A DNA stretch of 64,000 bases from Tetrastigma voinierianum (GCA_016808115.1 JAEQBH010001518.1:62001-126000), one strand, 5' to 3'. Counted from the first letter of the stretch, positions 11,622 to 25,257 are shown. The notes: generated by a model from the letters alone, not told the origin. Numbers and translations: made by a program.

Positions 11622-13598
11622 TGTGACGCCCCAAATCCCGGGGGTCCGTTGACTACCCGTCAACCCGCGGAAACACTAGTGAATGCCGGGTGACCCGACA
11701 TCTCTCACGAAAATCGGGCAGAGTCTCCTTTGTACGGGGAGCTCTACCCTTAGTACATAACCTGTCCCAACACATCCAACGACCATATAGGGTCCAAATG
11801 AGAGTAAATAATGGCCACTTGGGCCCCTGCATCATCACTCAACCAATATATCCCAACCAAATACATATCTCATGGTTCAAGAGTTGATAATTCACTTTAT
11901 ACAAACATATATCAAAATTTGTGAATTCTAATACATGTACAATGGCTAATAAAACCAAAGCCACAACCCGGATTTCTTCTCAAGCGGCCTCTATGATGAG
12001 CCGCTCCCTTCGCGCCTCCCGCACTCGAAAAATATCCTCGACAGGTGAGCTATCGCCCGCATGCTGAATCACCCTAATTGGGCTACTCTCCACCCAAGTG
12101 CATATGCAATGCTCCATCGAAAAACATACATTCAAGTAAATGTGTGATCCTACTAAATGTCTACATGATCAACTCATAACCCGAGTCCCATCGAATTTCA
12201 CACTTGCCAAGCCAATGGCGAGAAAACCTTATTTTCAACAAAGAGGTTTGTTTTTATTTATGGACAACCCTTCGATATAAGCAGCGGACCGACTCGATAT
12301 TCTATTTGGGCGGGATAACTCTCGATGTATATCAATCGAAATGAATTCGACGATCGATATTTTATTTTATCATACCCTCCGATAATTATTATTATTTAGT
12401 CAACCCTCCCAAACTTATCTCTAAGAATCACCTCAATGACTCACTCCTTTTATTATTTCTTGTGTGGTGCCCTAAAGTGCATATGGAATGATGATGCCAA
12501 TTCCAATATAATTATATAACACATGTAAATATATAATAATGCATATATTCACATAATTTAAATCACATAAACATGTCACGAAAATTAGCTCACTTGAGCT
12601 AATTATCAAATACGAGCAATTCAACTTGAATTACTCAACCAACACATTATTTCACAAAAATTATTTTGTGAACACTATTTATATGAACAAAGGAAACCCT
12701 GTTACTGCTCCCGACAATTCACTAATCATCTGGCTCACTTTGTGAACTCCGAATTTCACGCCATTCGAATCTCTATACACATCACAATACAATTTATTCA
12801 ACAATTTCCAACTCAAACACCCAAAACAGTCCTTGCAGTGTCATGGACTGTCCAAATAATTTCAAAAAAGATTCCACATTTAGGTCCCAAGTTTTGGGAC
12901 CGATCAAACGGTCGTTCAAGGCCTCAAACCAATCGAAACATTATAAAACACTTAAATAAAGTGTAAAACCCAAGTAGGATAAAACCCCTACTTCACAGAG
13001 TTTGTCGAAAACTCCCAAAACCGGAGCCCACGCCAGAGTCTGGCCGGGTGGAATACCTTTCCTTCGCCTCCGAAGAATTTCACGACTGATCATTCGTGTG
13101 GAAATCTAGAGAGAAGTCTCTCTCTCTCTCACTAGAACCAAATCTCCATGCCCACTGTAAGTCCCTCCCATTTTTGGCTTCTTTTCTTGATATGTAGGAG
13201 ATGACACTATGCATCTTTTATCCTATTATCATTTAAACAATTCCTAAAATGTCATTTATGTCCCCAAAGTTTCTCGATTACATCTGGACACTATCTCGAC
13301 CGTCCATTTCGCTACTTCTACTCATGCAACTTACGAATCTACGAAGATATCGCAAGTATATGTGACTTTCGGGTCACATCAAATATCGCTTTACTCAAGA
13401 CCGATACTCTAAGGCTTAAACATGTAACCCGATCAGTTCCCTAATTCGACGAAATTCAACGTGTTAACTAGATTTCGCGAGACGTTTCCAACAGTGAAAT
13501 CCGTTTCGTCATCCGATATCTAGAGAATAAATTTCATATTTTTGACCGAAATTACGATTTTGCCATTTTTCCAGAAATTGGAATTTTCGGGGTCTACA
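11622..13598 (-). repeat. 3' LTR of chromovirus A
   Basis: It aligns to 19293-20145 for its left part ('acaaacatatatcaaaatt', 'aatgagagtaaataatg') and to 30311-31384 for its right part ('ccaatcgaaacattataaaa', 'gaagtctctctctctctc'). The two LTRs differ at many sites and by small indels, so the insertion is old. Confidence 0.87.
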
Positions 13599-13716
13599 TT
13601 CTCCTCCTAAAGTGAATTCATTCCGAAATTCTGGACAATCACAACAAAACACATGCATATGCAACGTGCACTCTACCATGTATGTAAATTAGTCATTTAA
13701 ATCTTAAACGATTAAA

Positions 13717-13800
13717 CCACGTACCTTCATCCCTAAACAAGAAGGGATAGGTGGCCCGCATCGTGTCCTCGCGCTCCCACATTGACTCCTCCACTCCATA
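13717..13800 (-). pseudogene. Chromodomain-like end of chromovirus A pol
   Basis: The - strand reads ESMWEREDTMRATYPFLF, matching the C-terminal part of plant chromovirus chromodomains (a WE.ED..R..YP.LF pattern). In this family the domain guides integration to chromatin marks. It lies directly before the PPT and 3' LTR, as expected. Confidence 0.65.
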
Positions 13801-14455
13801 GTGCCGCCTACAGTTCCCTCACTAGCCTCACCCGCCTTGCGCCGCAAAACCCGATCACGGCTATCCAAAAATGCACACCGGCCCTCCTCAAAGGTCCCAT
13901 CACAACCTCAATCCGTCCTCAATCCACCACATGAGCCGGATCCGAGTATAATTTCGGAGCATGGAGACGTGAAAATCTCGTGGACACTGACATGCCGGGC
14001 AAGAACGCCCAACCGGAGACGTTAATGCTTGCCTACCCTCTCGAATATCTCGAAGCATCCAATAAACCTCGACGATAAATTTTCCTCGCCACCGAACCCG
14101 ACTTCACCCTCTCTTAGGCATCACCTTCAAGAAAACGTTATCCCCAACCTCGGACTCTAAGGGTCTACGTCGCACATCAGCATAGCTCTTTTGCCGGCTC
14201 TGAGCCATGAGAAGACGCTGTCGTATCAAGCTCACCTTCCTCTATAAGGCTTCTTAATCGGGTCGTGACCGCATGGAGCTCCTCCCACCTCTAGCCCAAC
14301 ATAATCTGACCCGCATGACCCCCATACAATGCCTCATATTGCGCCATCTCGTATAATCGGGGCCCGATAACCGCCTGTCAGAGGCGCACCCACTAAGGGT
14401 AAGTGCCCCTCCCAACCACCCTTATGATCCAGACGCATGCTCGCAAAGATGTCCT

Positions 14456-14806
14456 CTAACACCCGTATAGTCCTCTCGCATCGACCATCCGGCCTCTGTG
14501 GTGGAAAGTTGTACTCATGGTCACCGCAGGCCCAGTAGCCTTTGAAACTCTTCCAAAGTGCGCCTCAGAATCTGGGTCCCTATCCGATACTATGGATACC
14601 GGTACTCCATGTAACAGGACTATCTCTCGAATATACAACCGGCAGAATCTCTCCAAGGCGAAGGTCATCCGCACAGCTAGAAAATGTGCCGACTTCATGA
14701 GTCGGTCCACTATTACCCATACAAATACATGCCTCAGCCATAGTCTACGGAAAAGGGTCAGCAAAGTCCATCGTGACATGCTCCCACTCCACTCAAATAC
14801 CTCCAC
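14456..14806 (-). pseudogene. Integrase core fragment, chromovirus A
   Basis: The frame contains WVIVDRLMKSAHFLAVR and LHGVPVSIVSDRDP, the signature around two acidic residues of the Gypsy integrase core. The beginning and end of the frame (before about residue 28 and after about residue 85) are out of register, showing frameshifts. The zinc-binding part should lie at 14810-15200, where no clean frame is left. Confidence 0.8.
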
Positions 14807-15239
14807 GGCTGTGCTGTACTCGCCGGGCTTCCGTGCTCGCCTTTAATTGCCGACACGTGAGACATCACGCAAAGTCCCCACGTGTCTCTTCATCCCGCTC
14901 CAAAGAATACCGACGATGAAGATCCCGTACATTTTCGTGCCACCCGATGCATCGGAAAATCGAGAGCGCTGAAACTCCCCGAGAATCACCTCTCTCAACC
15001 TGGGCCGACCGAAACCACTACCCGTCCTCTATACCGAAGACCACCATCTGTGTGGACTGTCCAAACTCGTCACATGTACCGACTGACTGCCCCGATGACA
15101 CTATCTCTACGTCCCGCCACTTCAGATCAATCGCAGACTTTGTTTAACAAAGACGGCAGCCACTAAACTCCCAACGTACTCGTGGCCCGTCGTGACCAGA
15201 ATTTCAACCGTCCCACGCCCAGCATCCGCCACTCGGAAG

Positions 15240-15569
15240 CTATACTACTAATACTCCCCCATGACTTCCGACTGAGTGCATCAGCCACACCACATTTGCC
15301 TTACTAGGGTGGTAATGCAAAGTGAAGTCATAATCCTCTAAGAACTCCATCCATTTGCGTATTCTCATGTTGAGGTCCCGCTGTGTGAAAATATACTTCA
15401 GACTTTTATGGTCTGAGTACACCTCGAACTCCTTACCATATAAGTAGTGGCGCCAAATCTTCAAGGCGAAGACTACGGCCGCCAACTCCATGTCGTGTGT
15501 GGGGTAATTCTGCTCATGATTCTTCAACCGACGGGAACCATAAGCTACTCTCCCGATCAGACAAAACAC
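15240..15569 (-). pseudogene. RNase H fragment, chromovirus A
   Basis: The frame contains QNYPTHDMELAAVVFALKIW and YSDHKSLKYIFTQRDLNMR, the RT-linked RNase H of Ty3/Gypsy elements, which removes RNA from the RNA-DNA hybrid. It continues to a Leu-to-His-damaged 'DALSR'-like site. The frame upstream, towards RT, is shifted. Confidence 0.85.
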
Positions 15570-15899
15570 ATCCTGGGCCCTACCGAGGCATCACAATACA
15601 CTGTGGTACCCTCGTCCCACCTGGGCCCGACTATCAAGATAGGTAGCCAAGTGTCTCCTCTTCAACTCCTGGAATGTCTCCTCACATCGGTCATCCTAAT
15701 CAAATTTGACCTCCTTCCGGGTCAATCTCGTCATAGGTGTTGCTAATCGGGAGAAATCCTCAATGAATCTCCTGTAATACCCAGCCAATTCCAAGAAACT
15801 ACGTATCTCGAAGACTGACTACGGCCTCTCCCAACTCATCACAAACGACCTCTCCGGATCCACCGACATCCCGACGCCGACACCACGTGTCCCAAAATC

Positions 15900-16130
15900 T
15901 CACCTCAAAGAAGCCAAAACTCGTGACTTACCGAACTTAACGTACAACCGATGGTCTCTCAACAACTGTAACACAATCCTCAAGTGATACTCATGCTCCC
16001 ACTCTAACTGGGAGTAGATCAAAATGTCATCCACGAAGACTACGACAAACTGATCTAGATAGGGTTGGAATACCCTATGCATGAGATCCATGAATGCCGC
16101 TGACACATTCGTCAATACAAAGGGCATCAC
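15900..16130 (-). pseudogene. Reverse transcriptase fragment, chromovirus A
   Basis: It contains the catalytic VVVFVDDILIYS motif preceded by MPFVLTNVSAAFMDLMHRVF, the palm of Ty3/Gypsy RT. The usual 'G.TNAPA.F' has become LTNVSAAF. Upstream RT parts lie in 16140-16480 in other frames. Confidence 0.85.
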
Positions 16131-16489
16131 CGTAAACTCAAAGTGCCCATAACGTGTCCTAAACGCTGTCTTAGGGATATCCTCAGATCCCTAACCCTCG
16201 CTCGATGGTAACCAAGCATGGCGGTTTATCTGGAGTAGACTCAAGGCTCCTCTCAACCGATCAAACAAATCATCATAACTTTCTGTGAATGGGTACCGAC
16301 TTGATCGTAACCCTATTCAACTGCTCAGAATCAATGCACAAATAAGGGTCTTGTCCTTCTTCTTCGCAAATGAACCTGAGCGCCCCATGGTGAAGTGTTT
16401 CTATTCGATAAACCCTTTCATTCTAAAGAGCTCATGTAACTCGACTCGAGTTCCCGCAACTCACCAGCCATCCTATGCGGAGTCATAGA

Positions 16490-17931
16490 GACAAGAAGTA
16501 CCAGTGGTGTAACTCGACAATCAAGTCTACATCCCTATGGAGGCAATCCCTAGAGCTCATCCCAAAACATCCACATGAATTTTCACAAACTACTCGAGGT
16601 AGTCTAAGTCCGGTCTCACCTCATCCTCTAGGGTAAGGCTTGCTACCTAAACCGCCTAACTCGGTCCCCGACACTGACCTCAGATATTGTCTGAGGTAAA
16701 ATATCATGCTTGTCCCCCTGAAATACCACACGAGTACTGTCCTACGTGTAGGCGGTAACTCTCCTACGCTCACAATCGATAACGACTCTGTAAGCTGTCA
16801 ACCAATCCATCCTCAGGATGACATCGAACTCTAACATGTCCATGATCCTCGTGCTCCATCAGGAGTAGAGTCCCCAGATTCCAACTCGCAACCTTGACAT
16901 ATCATCCCTATTCTCGCCCTAATCCCTTTAGGGAGAACTCAGCATACAATGGTTCTAAGGTCTTAACCTCTAAGCCCAACTCTATCACAACTCGATGCAA
17001 AGAATGAATTGAAATGCGACGTGACTTAATCAACAAAGACTCGCCCATAAAGAGATAGCAAAAACGTGACCTCGTGATAACCCGGCCGATCGATCGACCA
17101 AATTCGCTGTGATGGCGCAGACACGCCCAGACCCCGATGTCCTCGCCGCCGGGCCTCAGCCTCCGCCCCTCGCCCATACCCGACCTCTCTCGGCCTGCTC
17201 GTGTAAATTCCAAGCAAGGCCTGGAGCTCCCCGAACCGGGAACCACCCTCCGACCCTGTATCGGGCCGGCGGGAGGAATGTAATCAGATCCCCTCTGGTC
17301 TCTACCACCGACCGGACTGTGCTGTCCTAAAACCCTGATCCTCTCAGAGTGAACCCACCAAAATTCGTATCGATAAATAAGAGCAAGACTATCCCGCATT
17401 TCGATCGGCGAATCTCTGATCTGGTCCCGGCTCAGATGATCGCATTTCAAACCCGTGGAACTAGAGCTCGCTGAACTGAGACACTCACCACGCCCAGTTA
17501 CTAACACTGCATCCCGAGTGCTCGAGCATCCTCTATTTCTCTACGGTCGTGGTCATTCCCAACTACTGAGTCCATATCCCCGTAGCGGTCCTACGATCTC
17601 GCCCGAATGGACAACTTCGCCCATTCTCAAACCTCCTAACCTCGTCATGTCCGTGGCCACATAATCATCAAGAACCTGGATAGCTCAGAACCTAGCCACA
17701 TAATCCATCACCGTCATTACCCCCTCGCTTCTCGCTCAGAACTCCTCGAGCCTTTGCATGTTTCAAAGATCCTGAAAAATACTTACCCATGAACAGCCCC
17801 TGAATCATGTCATCGCCTAGGTCTTGTGGAGGTTCTGCCCATTTCCACCATACTGGGTGCCTTCACCTCTAGCCGGAGCACTTAGTCTATCCCGTCGCGC
17901 CAGAGGTAATCTCCATGGCCTCTAACACCTC
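16490..17931 (-). pseudogene. Gag-protease region of chromovirus A, not resolvable
   Basis: By position this should hold the gag zinc knuckle, the protease and the first part of RT. A 199-residue open frame exists on - at 16908-17507, but only its last third vaguely resembles the protease region and no DSG-type active site is visible, so the long frame may be partly accidental. The stretch is unusually GC-rich for this window. Confidence 0.4.
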
Positions 17932-18171
17932 TCACCCGCGCGTGAACCAATGGTCTACCACCATCGGATCTCCTCCCCCTGTGAATGTCGGAGGATGATG
18001 TTCCCTAAACCTCTGGAGGTTACTCGGACCTCCCTGACTACCTGCTATACCAGCATGTGCGATAGCAGCCGCCGCAATACCTACAACCTCAACAAAGGCC
18101 TGTCGATCAAATAATCGGTGAGACCGACCAAGACTGTGGACGCCCTCTACGCCCCCGTCTCGACTAGCCAT
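17932..18171 (-). pseudogene. Gag N-terminal fragment, chromovirus A
   Basis: It starts MASRDGG, has an Ala-rich helix, then LQRFREHHPPTFTGGGDPM and VVDHWF, the typical opening of the chromovirus retrotransposon gag domain ('PP.F.G..DP....W'). The frame is lost right after. The start lies about 1.1 kb inside the 5' LTR. Confidence 0.75.
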
Positions 18172-19292
18172 CTGGCCACGCCTTAAATGGGCAAGTTAAA
18201 TACAATGCAAAAGATTCTAAGGCATAAACACAACCTTGAGACACTATTCATACTCATAATATACAGTTCATATTCTACGTCCCCGCATTTAAATGCAATG
18301 CGAGACAATTAATTCACATGGCAAATCAATTTTATCCTCAAAAATTTTATTTTTGAAAATTTTATTTTTTTCCAAAATTTTGTCTCATTTTATTTAATAA
18401 AATTTTTATTTTTTTTTTCGAAATTTTTTTGTGATGAACAAGAACATGAACAAGAACCAGCTAGTGACTCGTAAACAAAGATCGAGTCAACCGGCCAGGG
18501 TACCATGTGCAGAACACAAACAATTTACGGGGCCAAGATAAAGCCGCCTGTGCCTCTACAGGTCGTGTCGCGCCGCCCAAATGTCGTGGTGCCCAACCTA
18601 CGTATCGCACAAGATAGGCTGTGTTGCAGTGCAAAGTGGGTTGTATTGCACATACCTTGCCTATCTCCTCAATTGTCATTAATACACCGGCAAGAGCCTC
18701 AAACTGCTCGCACTCATTTTTTTTTTCATTATTTTTTTTCATTTCTTTCCAAATTTCCACCGAAAATACAAAAATTATATACCTATTTTTTTCTTTCATT
18801 TTCCAGTTGTATCACTCAAATAAATATAAAATTTATTTATTCAATTTTCTTCAATTTTACAACTTGTAAAACCTTAGAAAATTATTTTCTTCACCTCATT
18901 TTTTTTTCATTTTTCCTTTAAACTAAATAAATTTATTCAAATTTATTTTCTTTCTTCTCTTTTGTTCCTGTGTTTTGCTACTAATCGTAAAAACCCCAAA
19001 CTTTTTTTTCTTCCTATGTGCCATCTACTAAGCACACTAACCATACACAATACATGATCACACATCATTCATGTTATGAATATTTTTCACACAACAAATT
19101 TTATCAAATCACACAAACACACCAAACACATTTACGCAGATTGGCCCTAGTTTCACTGTGATTTCCTAGGTAACTTTGCCTTAAACTCAACATCGAACCA
19201 CACCTAGTGGTGATGTTCTTACACCTCAAAGACTATGGCCTAAGCCAAACCCCCAAGCCCTAGGTAGTCGCATACCTATGCTCCGATACTCA
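18172..19292 (-). other. 5' leader of chromovirus A with primer-binding site
   Basis: Untranslated region between gag and the 5' LTR, very rich in T and A on + (18300-18970). On -, bases 19292-19274 read TGAGTATCGGAGCATAGGT, close to the initiator-Met-tRNA primer site TGGTATCAGAGCATAGGT. It abuts the LTR edge at about 19293. The two plus-strand frames of 82 and 138 codons here are low-complexity Phe/Ser/Ile runs. Confidence 0.65.
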
Positions 19293-20145
19293 AGCCGCGC
19301 CCCAAACTCGGTCCTCACCACCAGCCAACCCGCGAAACACTGTGGAATGCTCTGGGTGACCTAACATCTCTCTCACGAAATCGGGCGTAGCCCCTTTGTA
19401 CGGAGCTTTACCTAGTACATAACCCGTCCCAACACACTAACGACCACATGTGGTCCAAATGAGAGTAAATAATGACCACTGGGCCCCCGCAGATCACTCA
19501 ACCAATATATCCCAACCAAATACATATCTCATGGTTCAAGAGTTGATAATTCACTCTTATACAAACATATATCAAAATTCTAGAATTATAATACATGTAT
19601 ACATAATAAAACCAAAGTCATAAACCCTGGGCTTCTTCTAAAGCGGCCTCTATGATGAGTCGCCTCCCCGTGGCGCCTCCCCCCCGTACCGAAAAATAAT
19701 ATCCTCAACATGGTGAGCTAATGCCTGGGCAGCTGAATCACCCTAATCGGGCTACTTCCACCTGGGCGCATATGCAATGCTCCAATGAAAACATACATTC
19801 AAGTAAACGCGGATCCTACTTGAATGTCTACATGGATCAACTCCATATCCCGAGTCCTCACCGACTTCACACTCGCCTAAGCCACGATAGAAACCTTATT
19901 TTCAACAAAGATGTTTGTTTTATTTATGGACAACCCTCCATATAAGTAGTGGACCGAATTCGATATTCTATTTAGCTGACAACCCTTCTCGATGTATATC
20001 AATCAATGACCATGATTGATATTTTATATGGACTACCCTCCGATAATTATTATTATTTAGTCAACCCTCCGAAACCATTCTCTCAAGAATCAACTCATGC
20101 ACTCACTCCTATTGTTTTAGGGTGCCCCAATGCATATGGAATGCA
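19293..20145 (-). repeat. 5' LTR of chromovirus A, outer (left) piece
   Basis: It aligns to 11622-12485 of the 3' LTR. It is cut at ATGCA (20141-20145), the left target duplication of chromovirus B. The terminal TGTGACG is decayed to CAAGCCGCG here. Confidence 0.82.
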
Positions 20146-23100
20146 TGTGACGCCCCAACTCGGCATAGGATGTCAAGTGAGGGTCACTCTTTTTTTTTTT
20201 TTTTTTAACTTATAACCTTTACACTTGCATATTCATATAATGTTAAACAATTAACTCTAGATATATTCTCAGAAAGGCCGGGATTACAAAATATATATAT
20301 ATACAAGCTCCATATATGGAAGTGTTTAACATTTACAATATTTACATTGTTTACAAAACTTCATATTCAAAATATACCTAAGGTCTTCTGGGCACCTATC
20401 ATGTGTGGCCTTTGTCTCATTGATGTGGATTGTCCAAATTCCTCCGGCTTCCTCTTCGTACTCCACACCTGACATTGAATTGCTGCTTTACGCTTAGTGG
20501 AATTAATACACACATGGATGACTCCCACTAAGGTCACTAAGAATTTCTATACAAAATGCATATAAATACATATAATGCTTACGTATTCTTATCATTTCTC
20601 ATATATATACTTATCATAACCAGCTTCCATTTCTTATCATCATCCATATACTTTTCATGTCATCTTGTATTTTACTTATTGTTCTTGTAATCAGATAATT
20701 ATCATCACATAGCAGCATATGCTTCTCATATTCTCTCTACATATTCTCTATACATTTCCTTTGCATATACTTGCTTATTTCCTTTTATGTTTCATGTCCG
20801 CATAAACCTTAGAAGTGGATACAAACCATGAGGGCCCGGCGCTGTGATTCACTCGTATGAAACAAGTGGGTCGAAACAAGGGTCCATGAGGGGCCCGGGC
20901 TTATAATCGTATGAAAACAGCTGGTCCATGAGTCCGGGCGCGTGATATATTATACCCGAAGGTATCATCACTGTGCGAGACAGTGACCATCCATGAGGGC
21001 CCAGAGGCGCTGTGGTATATTATACCTGAAGGTATCATCACTGTACGAGACAGTGATCATCCATGAGGGCCCGGAGGCGCTGTGGTGACCCTTTCGGGGC
21101 CACCGTGATCCAAACGGACGGCGTCACTCCACCCAACCAGCCCTCACATATCGAACTTGTATGTCGCAGAATTTATTTTTCCTCTAATAGGCATGCCCAT
21201 CTATCCCTCTACTCAGGTTCTAAGGCATAAATCAATGTGTATTTTATGCTCGTATATCTCATATTCCCGAATAATTATCACATTCTAAGATCGATATGTG
21301 ATATGTGTATATATATATATATATATATACAATCATTTATTCATAACTTTGCATTTTTTTCATGTCTCATTGTATGCATAAATAACTATGCTTACCCCCA
21401 GATGCTTATGAGTTATTTATGAATCTCAGAATAGGCATTTATAAATGAACTACAGACTTATAAAGGCTTCTAACGTTTTGTGTTTTCTGGACTAATATGA
21501 GTTCTCATCTTATCAAGCTGTCTATTAATGGATTCTTGACTCAATGGGCTTTCCATAGAGTCCAAGAACACCCGAATCGGAGTTCGGACGAAGGAGATAT
21601 GACCTTCCGAAGTTGGAGGTCATACGAGGGTGCAATCCGACGATTTAATTCGATCGACGAGTTGACCTGGAAGTGGAGCCCATCTATCACCTCGGTCAAG
21701 CATCTAATATTCTCCTTAGGAATATGAATGTATTCTTGACTCAATGGGCTTTCCATAGAGTCCAAGAACACCCAAATCGGAGTTCAGACAAAGGAGATAT
21801 GACCTTCCGAAGTTGGAGGTCATGCGCAGTCGCCTCGACGAGCCGACCGACCGACGTGAGCCGCATCAAGGACGAGCCCGCCAACACCTCAGTATGACAT
21901 CTAATATCTCTTTAGGCATATGGGTGATTCTGACTAATAGGCTTTCCATAGAGTCTAAGAACACCCGAATCGGAGTTCGGACGAAGAAGATAAGACCTTC
22001 CGGGTTAGAGGTCATGCGAGGCCGCCTGACGAAATGACCCGATCGACGAGCTGCACTGAAGTGATGAGCTCAGTCTAACACCTTGGTCTGACATCTAATA
22101 TCTTCCTTAGGCATATGGGTGGATTCTTGACTCAATGGGCTTTCCATAGAGTCCAAGAATACCCAAATCGGAGTTCGGACGAAGGAGATATGACCTTCCG
22201 AAGTTGGAGGTCATGCGCAAGCCAGCCTTGATGAGCCGATTCGGATCGACTTAGTCGCACTGAAGTGACGAGCTCAGCTCCACCCGGTCTGACATCTAAT
22301 ATCTCCTTAGGCATATAGTGGATTCTCCTTGACTCAATGGGCTTCCATAGAGTCCAAGAACACCAAATCTGGAGTTCAGACGTATGAGATAAGGACCCTT
22401 CCTAAGCTTGAGGTCGCGTACACGCCTGACGAGCTGACTGGATTGGACTAGCTGCACCAAGTGACGAGCCTAGCTCCAATCCCAGTCTGACATCTAATAT
22501 CTTCTCAGGCATATGCGACCTTGACTCAATGGGCTTTCCATAGAGTCCAAGAACACCCAAATCGAGTTCGTGACACAGATAAGTGACCTTCCGAAGTCGA
22601 GGTCACTACAGCCACCTTGACGAGCCGACCGACCGGATGAGTCAGACCGGGGCCGTTGAGCCTCAACTCTACAGACGAGCTTGAGTTTCTTCAGATTCCA
22701 GCCAATCTCGCATGACGAGTTGAGCCTGCATGACGCAGCTTAGCTCGCATGACGAGCCGAGCTCGCGATGACGAGTTGAGTTTTTCAGACGAGGTCCGCC
22801 GACTTAATCTACCCACCTTTATGGGTCGACCTTCACCCATTTGACTGTTTCGTGAGTAAAAAGACTATAACTGTCTACAAACCGACCGAGAAATTGAAAA
22901 AGCCTAACATCAAGTTCATTGATGTGGCTAATTTCACAGAATAACTTTACTGCCAAATTCTCTTTATTTCTGACTCAAACCCAGTTTCACGGCCCAAGAA
23001 GGACCCGACCAGCATAATCGAACGACCGATCTAAATGGACTGACTTGAAAAGGGACCATAACTACCTTACAAAGATCCAAATCGAGAAATTGAAAGCCTA

Positions 23101-23783
23101 ACATCAAGTTCACCGATGTGGCTACAATTTATCGTAAGGACTTACTTCTGATTCCTTTATTTCTGACCTAAAATCCGTTCTTAAGGTCAGGCCACGTATA
23201 TGATCAAACATAAGAATTTTCTTGTCTAACCTCGCAACTGCACCCTTCCTAAAACACATATCTAGATCCTGTGAGCTCTTCTCTCAACTTATTCCCCGAC
23301 AAGAAATGAGATCGAGTTTCCAAACCCAAGACATGTATCCATATTCAAATTTAGTAGTTCCACACTGCACCTCTTCTTCTTCTTCTTCTTCTTTCTTCTC
23401 TCTTATCTTTTGTTCAGATTTGTTTCTTTTTCAAGACCAAAATGAGATATTTATTTTGGTCTCTATCCCTTTTTATTTCTTTCTAATCAAAGGAGGAAAC
23501 TTCCTCCCTTTCCTTTAAGCCACTTGTTCTTCCACAATTTTTCTATCCTTATTTCATTCTAATATCTTTCTTTTATTACTTTGGTCCTTCAAATTCTTCT
23601 ACTATTTGCAAATCAATTTATGTTATTTTTACAATAAATTTAATCTTCTTTATTATTTGTAATTTTAACTTATGCATATTCCTACTTTGTTTTTATCTTA
23701 TTCTTATTCGAAAATATACTTTACTTTTATTATACCCAAAACATGTTATAAACTCGTTATGGTATAATTCCTGGGGTGTTACA
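20146..23783 (-). repeat. 3' LTR of chromovirus B, 3638 bp
   Basis: It shares its first 1.1 kb ('tataacctttacacttgcat', 'taataggcatgcccatct') and last 0.75 kb ('agacatgtatccatattc') with 28393-30305. The middle holds the array at 21531-22640 and the short repeats at 22705-22790. Boxes near 20935-21080 repeat 'gaaggtatcatca' and 'ccatgagggccc' twice. Confidence 0.87.
21531..22640. repeat. Tandem array, about 197 bp unit, 6 copies, in an LTR
   Basis: Units start near 21531, 21731, 21925, 22121, 22320 and 22516. Each has 'gactcaatgggctttcc', 'gagtccaagaacaccc', 'cggagttc' and 'gatatgaccttccga', then a 'gacgagc' rich part and 'ctgacatctaatat'. It is homologous to 2671-3560 and absent from the other LTR of the same element. 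Confidence 0.85.
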
Positions 23784-23823
23784 ACTCTCCCCTTAAAAAG
23801 AATTTCATTCCTCGAAATTCACC

Positions 23824-23895
23824 GATTCAAAAGCAGAGGATATCATACCATAGCTGCTTCCGGCTCCCAAGTAGCTTCTTCTCTACCGTGGTGCT
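23824..23895 (-). pseudogene. Chromodomain end of chromovirus B pol
   Basis: The - strand reads VLRQHHGREEATWEPEAAM, the end of a plant chromovirus chromodomain (EEATWEPE). A stop follows just before the PPT and 3' LTR. Confidence 0.75.
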
Positions 23896-24256
23896 GCCGC
23901 AGAACTTTCTACCAGTCGGTACTTGTTCCAAGAATCAAGCTTTCGACCTCTCCAAACTAAATGGTCTGGGCTCTCATCATATGACAAATCTTCTGTACTT
24001 GTATTTTTGTAATCGTAGTATGTGTTACTCCATTAGAGCTGCATCTCCGAAGCATCGACATTACGAAACACATCGTATAATTTGGCCAACTCCCGAGGGA
24101 GTGCCAACGACAGCTTTCACGTGGTCAATACGTCTAAATCTCATATAATTCCTACGAACCTTGGACTCAACTCATTTTCGACCAAACCTTAAAACTTTCC
24201 TCCATGGTGATACCTTTAAAAGACTTTGTTCCCACGTTATATTCAATATCTCTCCT

Positions 24257-25257
24257 TTAGGTTGGCATACGAACTTTTTGTCTATCACTAGCCGCCTTTA
24301 ACCTCTGCCGAATAACTTGTACTTTCTCTTCTGTATCTTTTACTATGTCTGGACCTATCAGTTTATGCTCATTTAATTCTGTCCAACACACAGGAGTTCT
24401 ACATTTCCAGCCATATAAAGCTTCATATGGTGCCATACCAATGCTTGATTGAAAACTATTGTTATAGGCAAATTCCATCAACGGAATATACCTATCCCAA
24501 CTTCCCGAAAATTCCATGACACAACCTCAAGCATATCTTCAGCACTTAATCAATCTCTCCGACTGCCCATCTCGTTTCATGGACGGAATGCCGTATTTCA
24601 AAATTTAGCTTAGTGCCAAAGCAATCAGGTTCCTCTAACCTTGATGTAAATCGTAGATCTCTATCCGACACAATAGACAACCCAAGACATCATGCAATCG
24701 CACACCATCTACATAACTCATTTAGTCGATCCATAGAATAAATAATCCCGACCGGTATTAAATGGGCCGACTTTGTGAGCTTATCAACAATCACCCAAAC
24801 AGAGTCATGTTTTTGTTGTGTGAGGGGAAAACCCGACACAAAATCCATGGTAACGTTATCCCACTTCCATTGAGGAATTGGAAGGGGATTCAACAAACCT
24901 GTTGGCACTCGTGTTCAAATTTGACTTGCCGACATCGCAAACACTTAGACACATATTCGGGCCACATCTCTTTTCATTCCTTTATCAATAAAACTGCTTT
25001 CAAGTCCCGTACATCTTATTCCTCTGTGATGATTGGTAAATACTGTGATATGAGCCTCAAATAGCAACTTTTCTTTAGTTCTTTATCATCCGCACACATA
25101 ATCTATTCCGAAATACCAACTGCTCTTCTTCTCTAAAAAACTTGGCCTTTTCACCATCTCTAACCATCTGTAAATTTTTCTGTAACTCTTCATCATTTTT
25201 CTGCGCATCTATAATCATTTGCTTTAAAACAGGTTGCGCTTCTAATTGAGCTAACAT
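24257..25257 (-). pseudogene. Integrase region, chromovirus B
   Basis: Three - frames give successive parts. 25075-25257 has the pre-integrase linker (LRQ-like 'QKNDEELQKNLQMVRDGEKA', 'VFRNRLCV'). 24690-24908 has PLPIPQWKWDNVTMDFVSGF and VWVIVDKLTKSAHLIPV, opening the DDE core with its first Asp. 24257-24517 has YIPLMEFAYNNSFQSSIGM and YGWKCRTPVCWTE, after the core Glu. Stops and shifts between them, for example at 24520-24690, disable the enzyme. Confidence 0.85.

Noticed and set aside
16908..17507. 199-codon - frame as an independent gene
   Set aside because: Position within gag-pol of chromovirus A, no start context, no family match beyond a vague protease-like end.
18505..18921. 138-codon + frame, Phe- and Ser-rich
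   Set aside because: Low-complexity T-rich leader of chromovirus A; no start context and no homologue recognised.
21531..22640. Regular repeats as a CRISPR array
   Set aside because: Units are about 197 bp direct repeats with no spacers, in a plant LTR.
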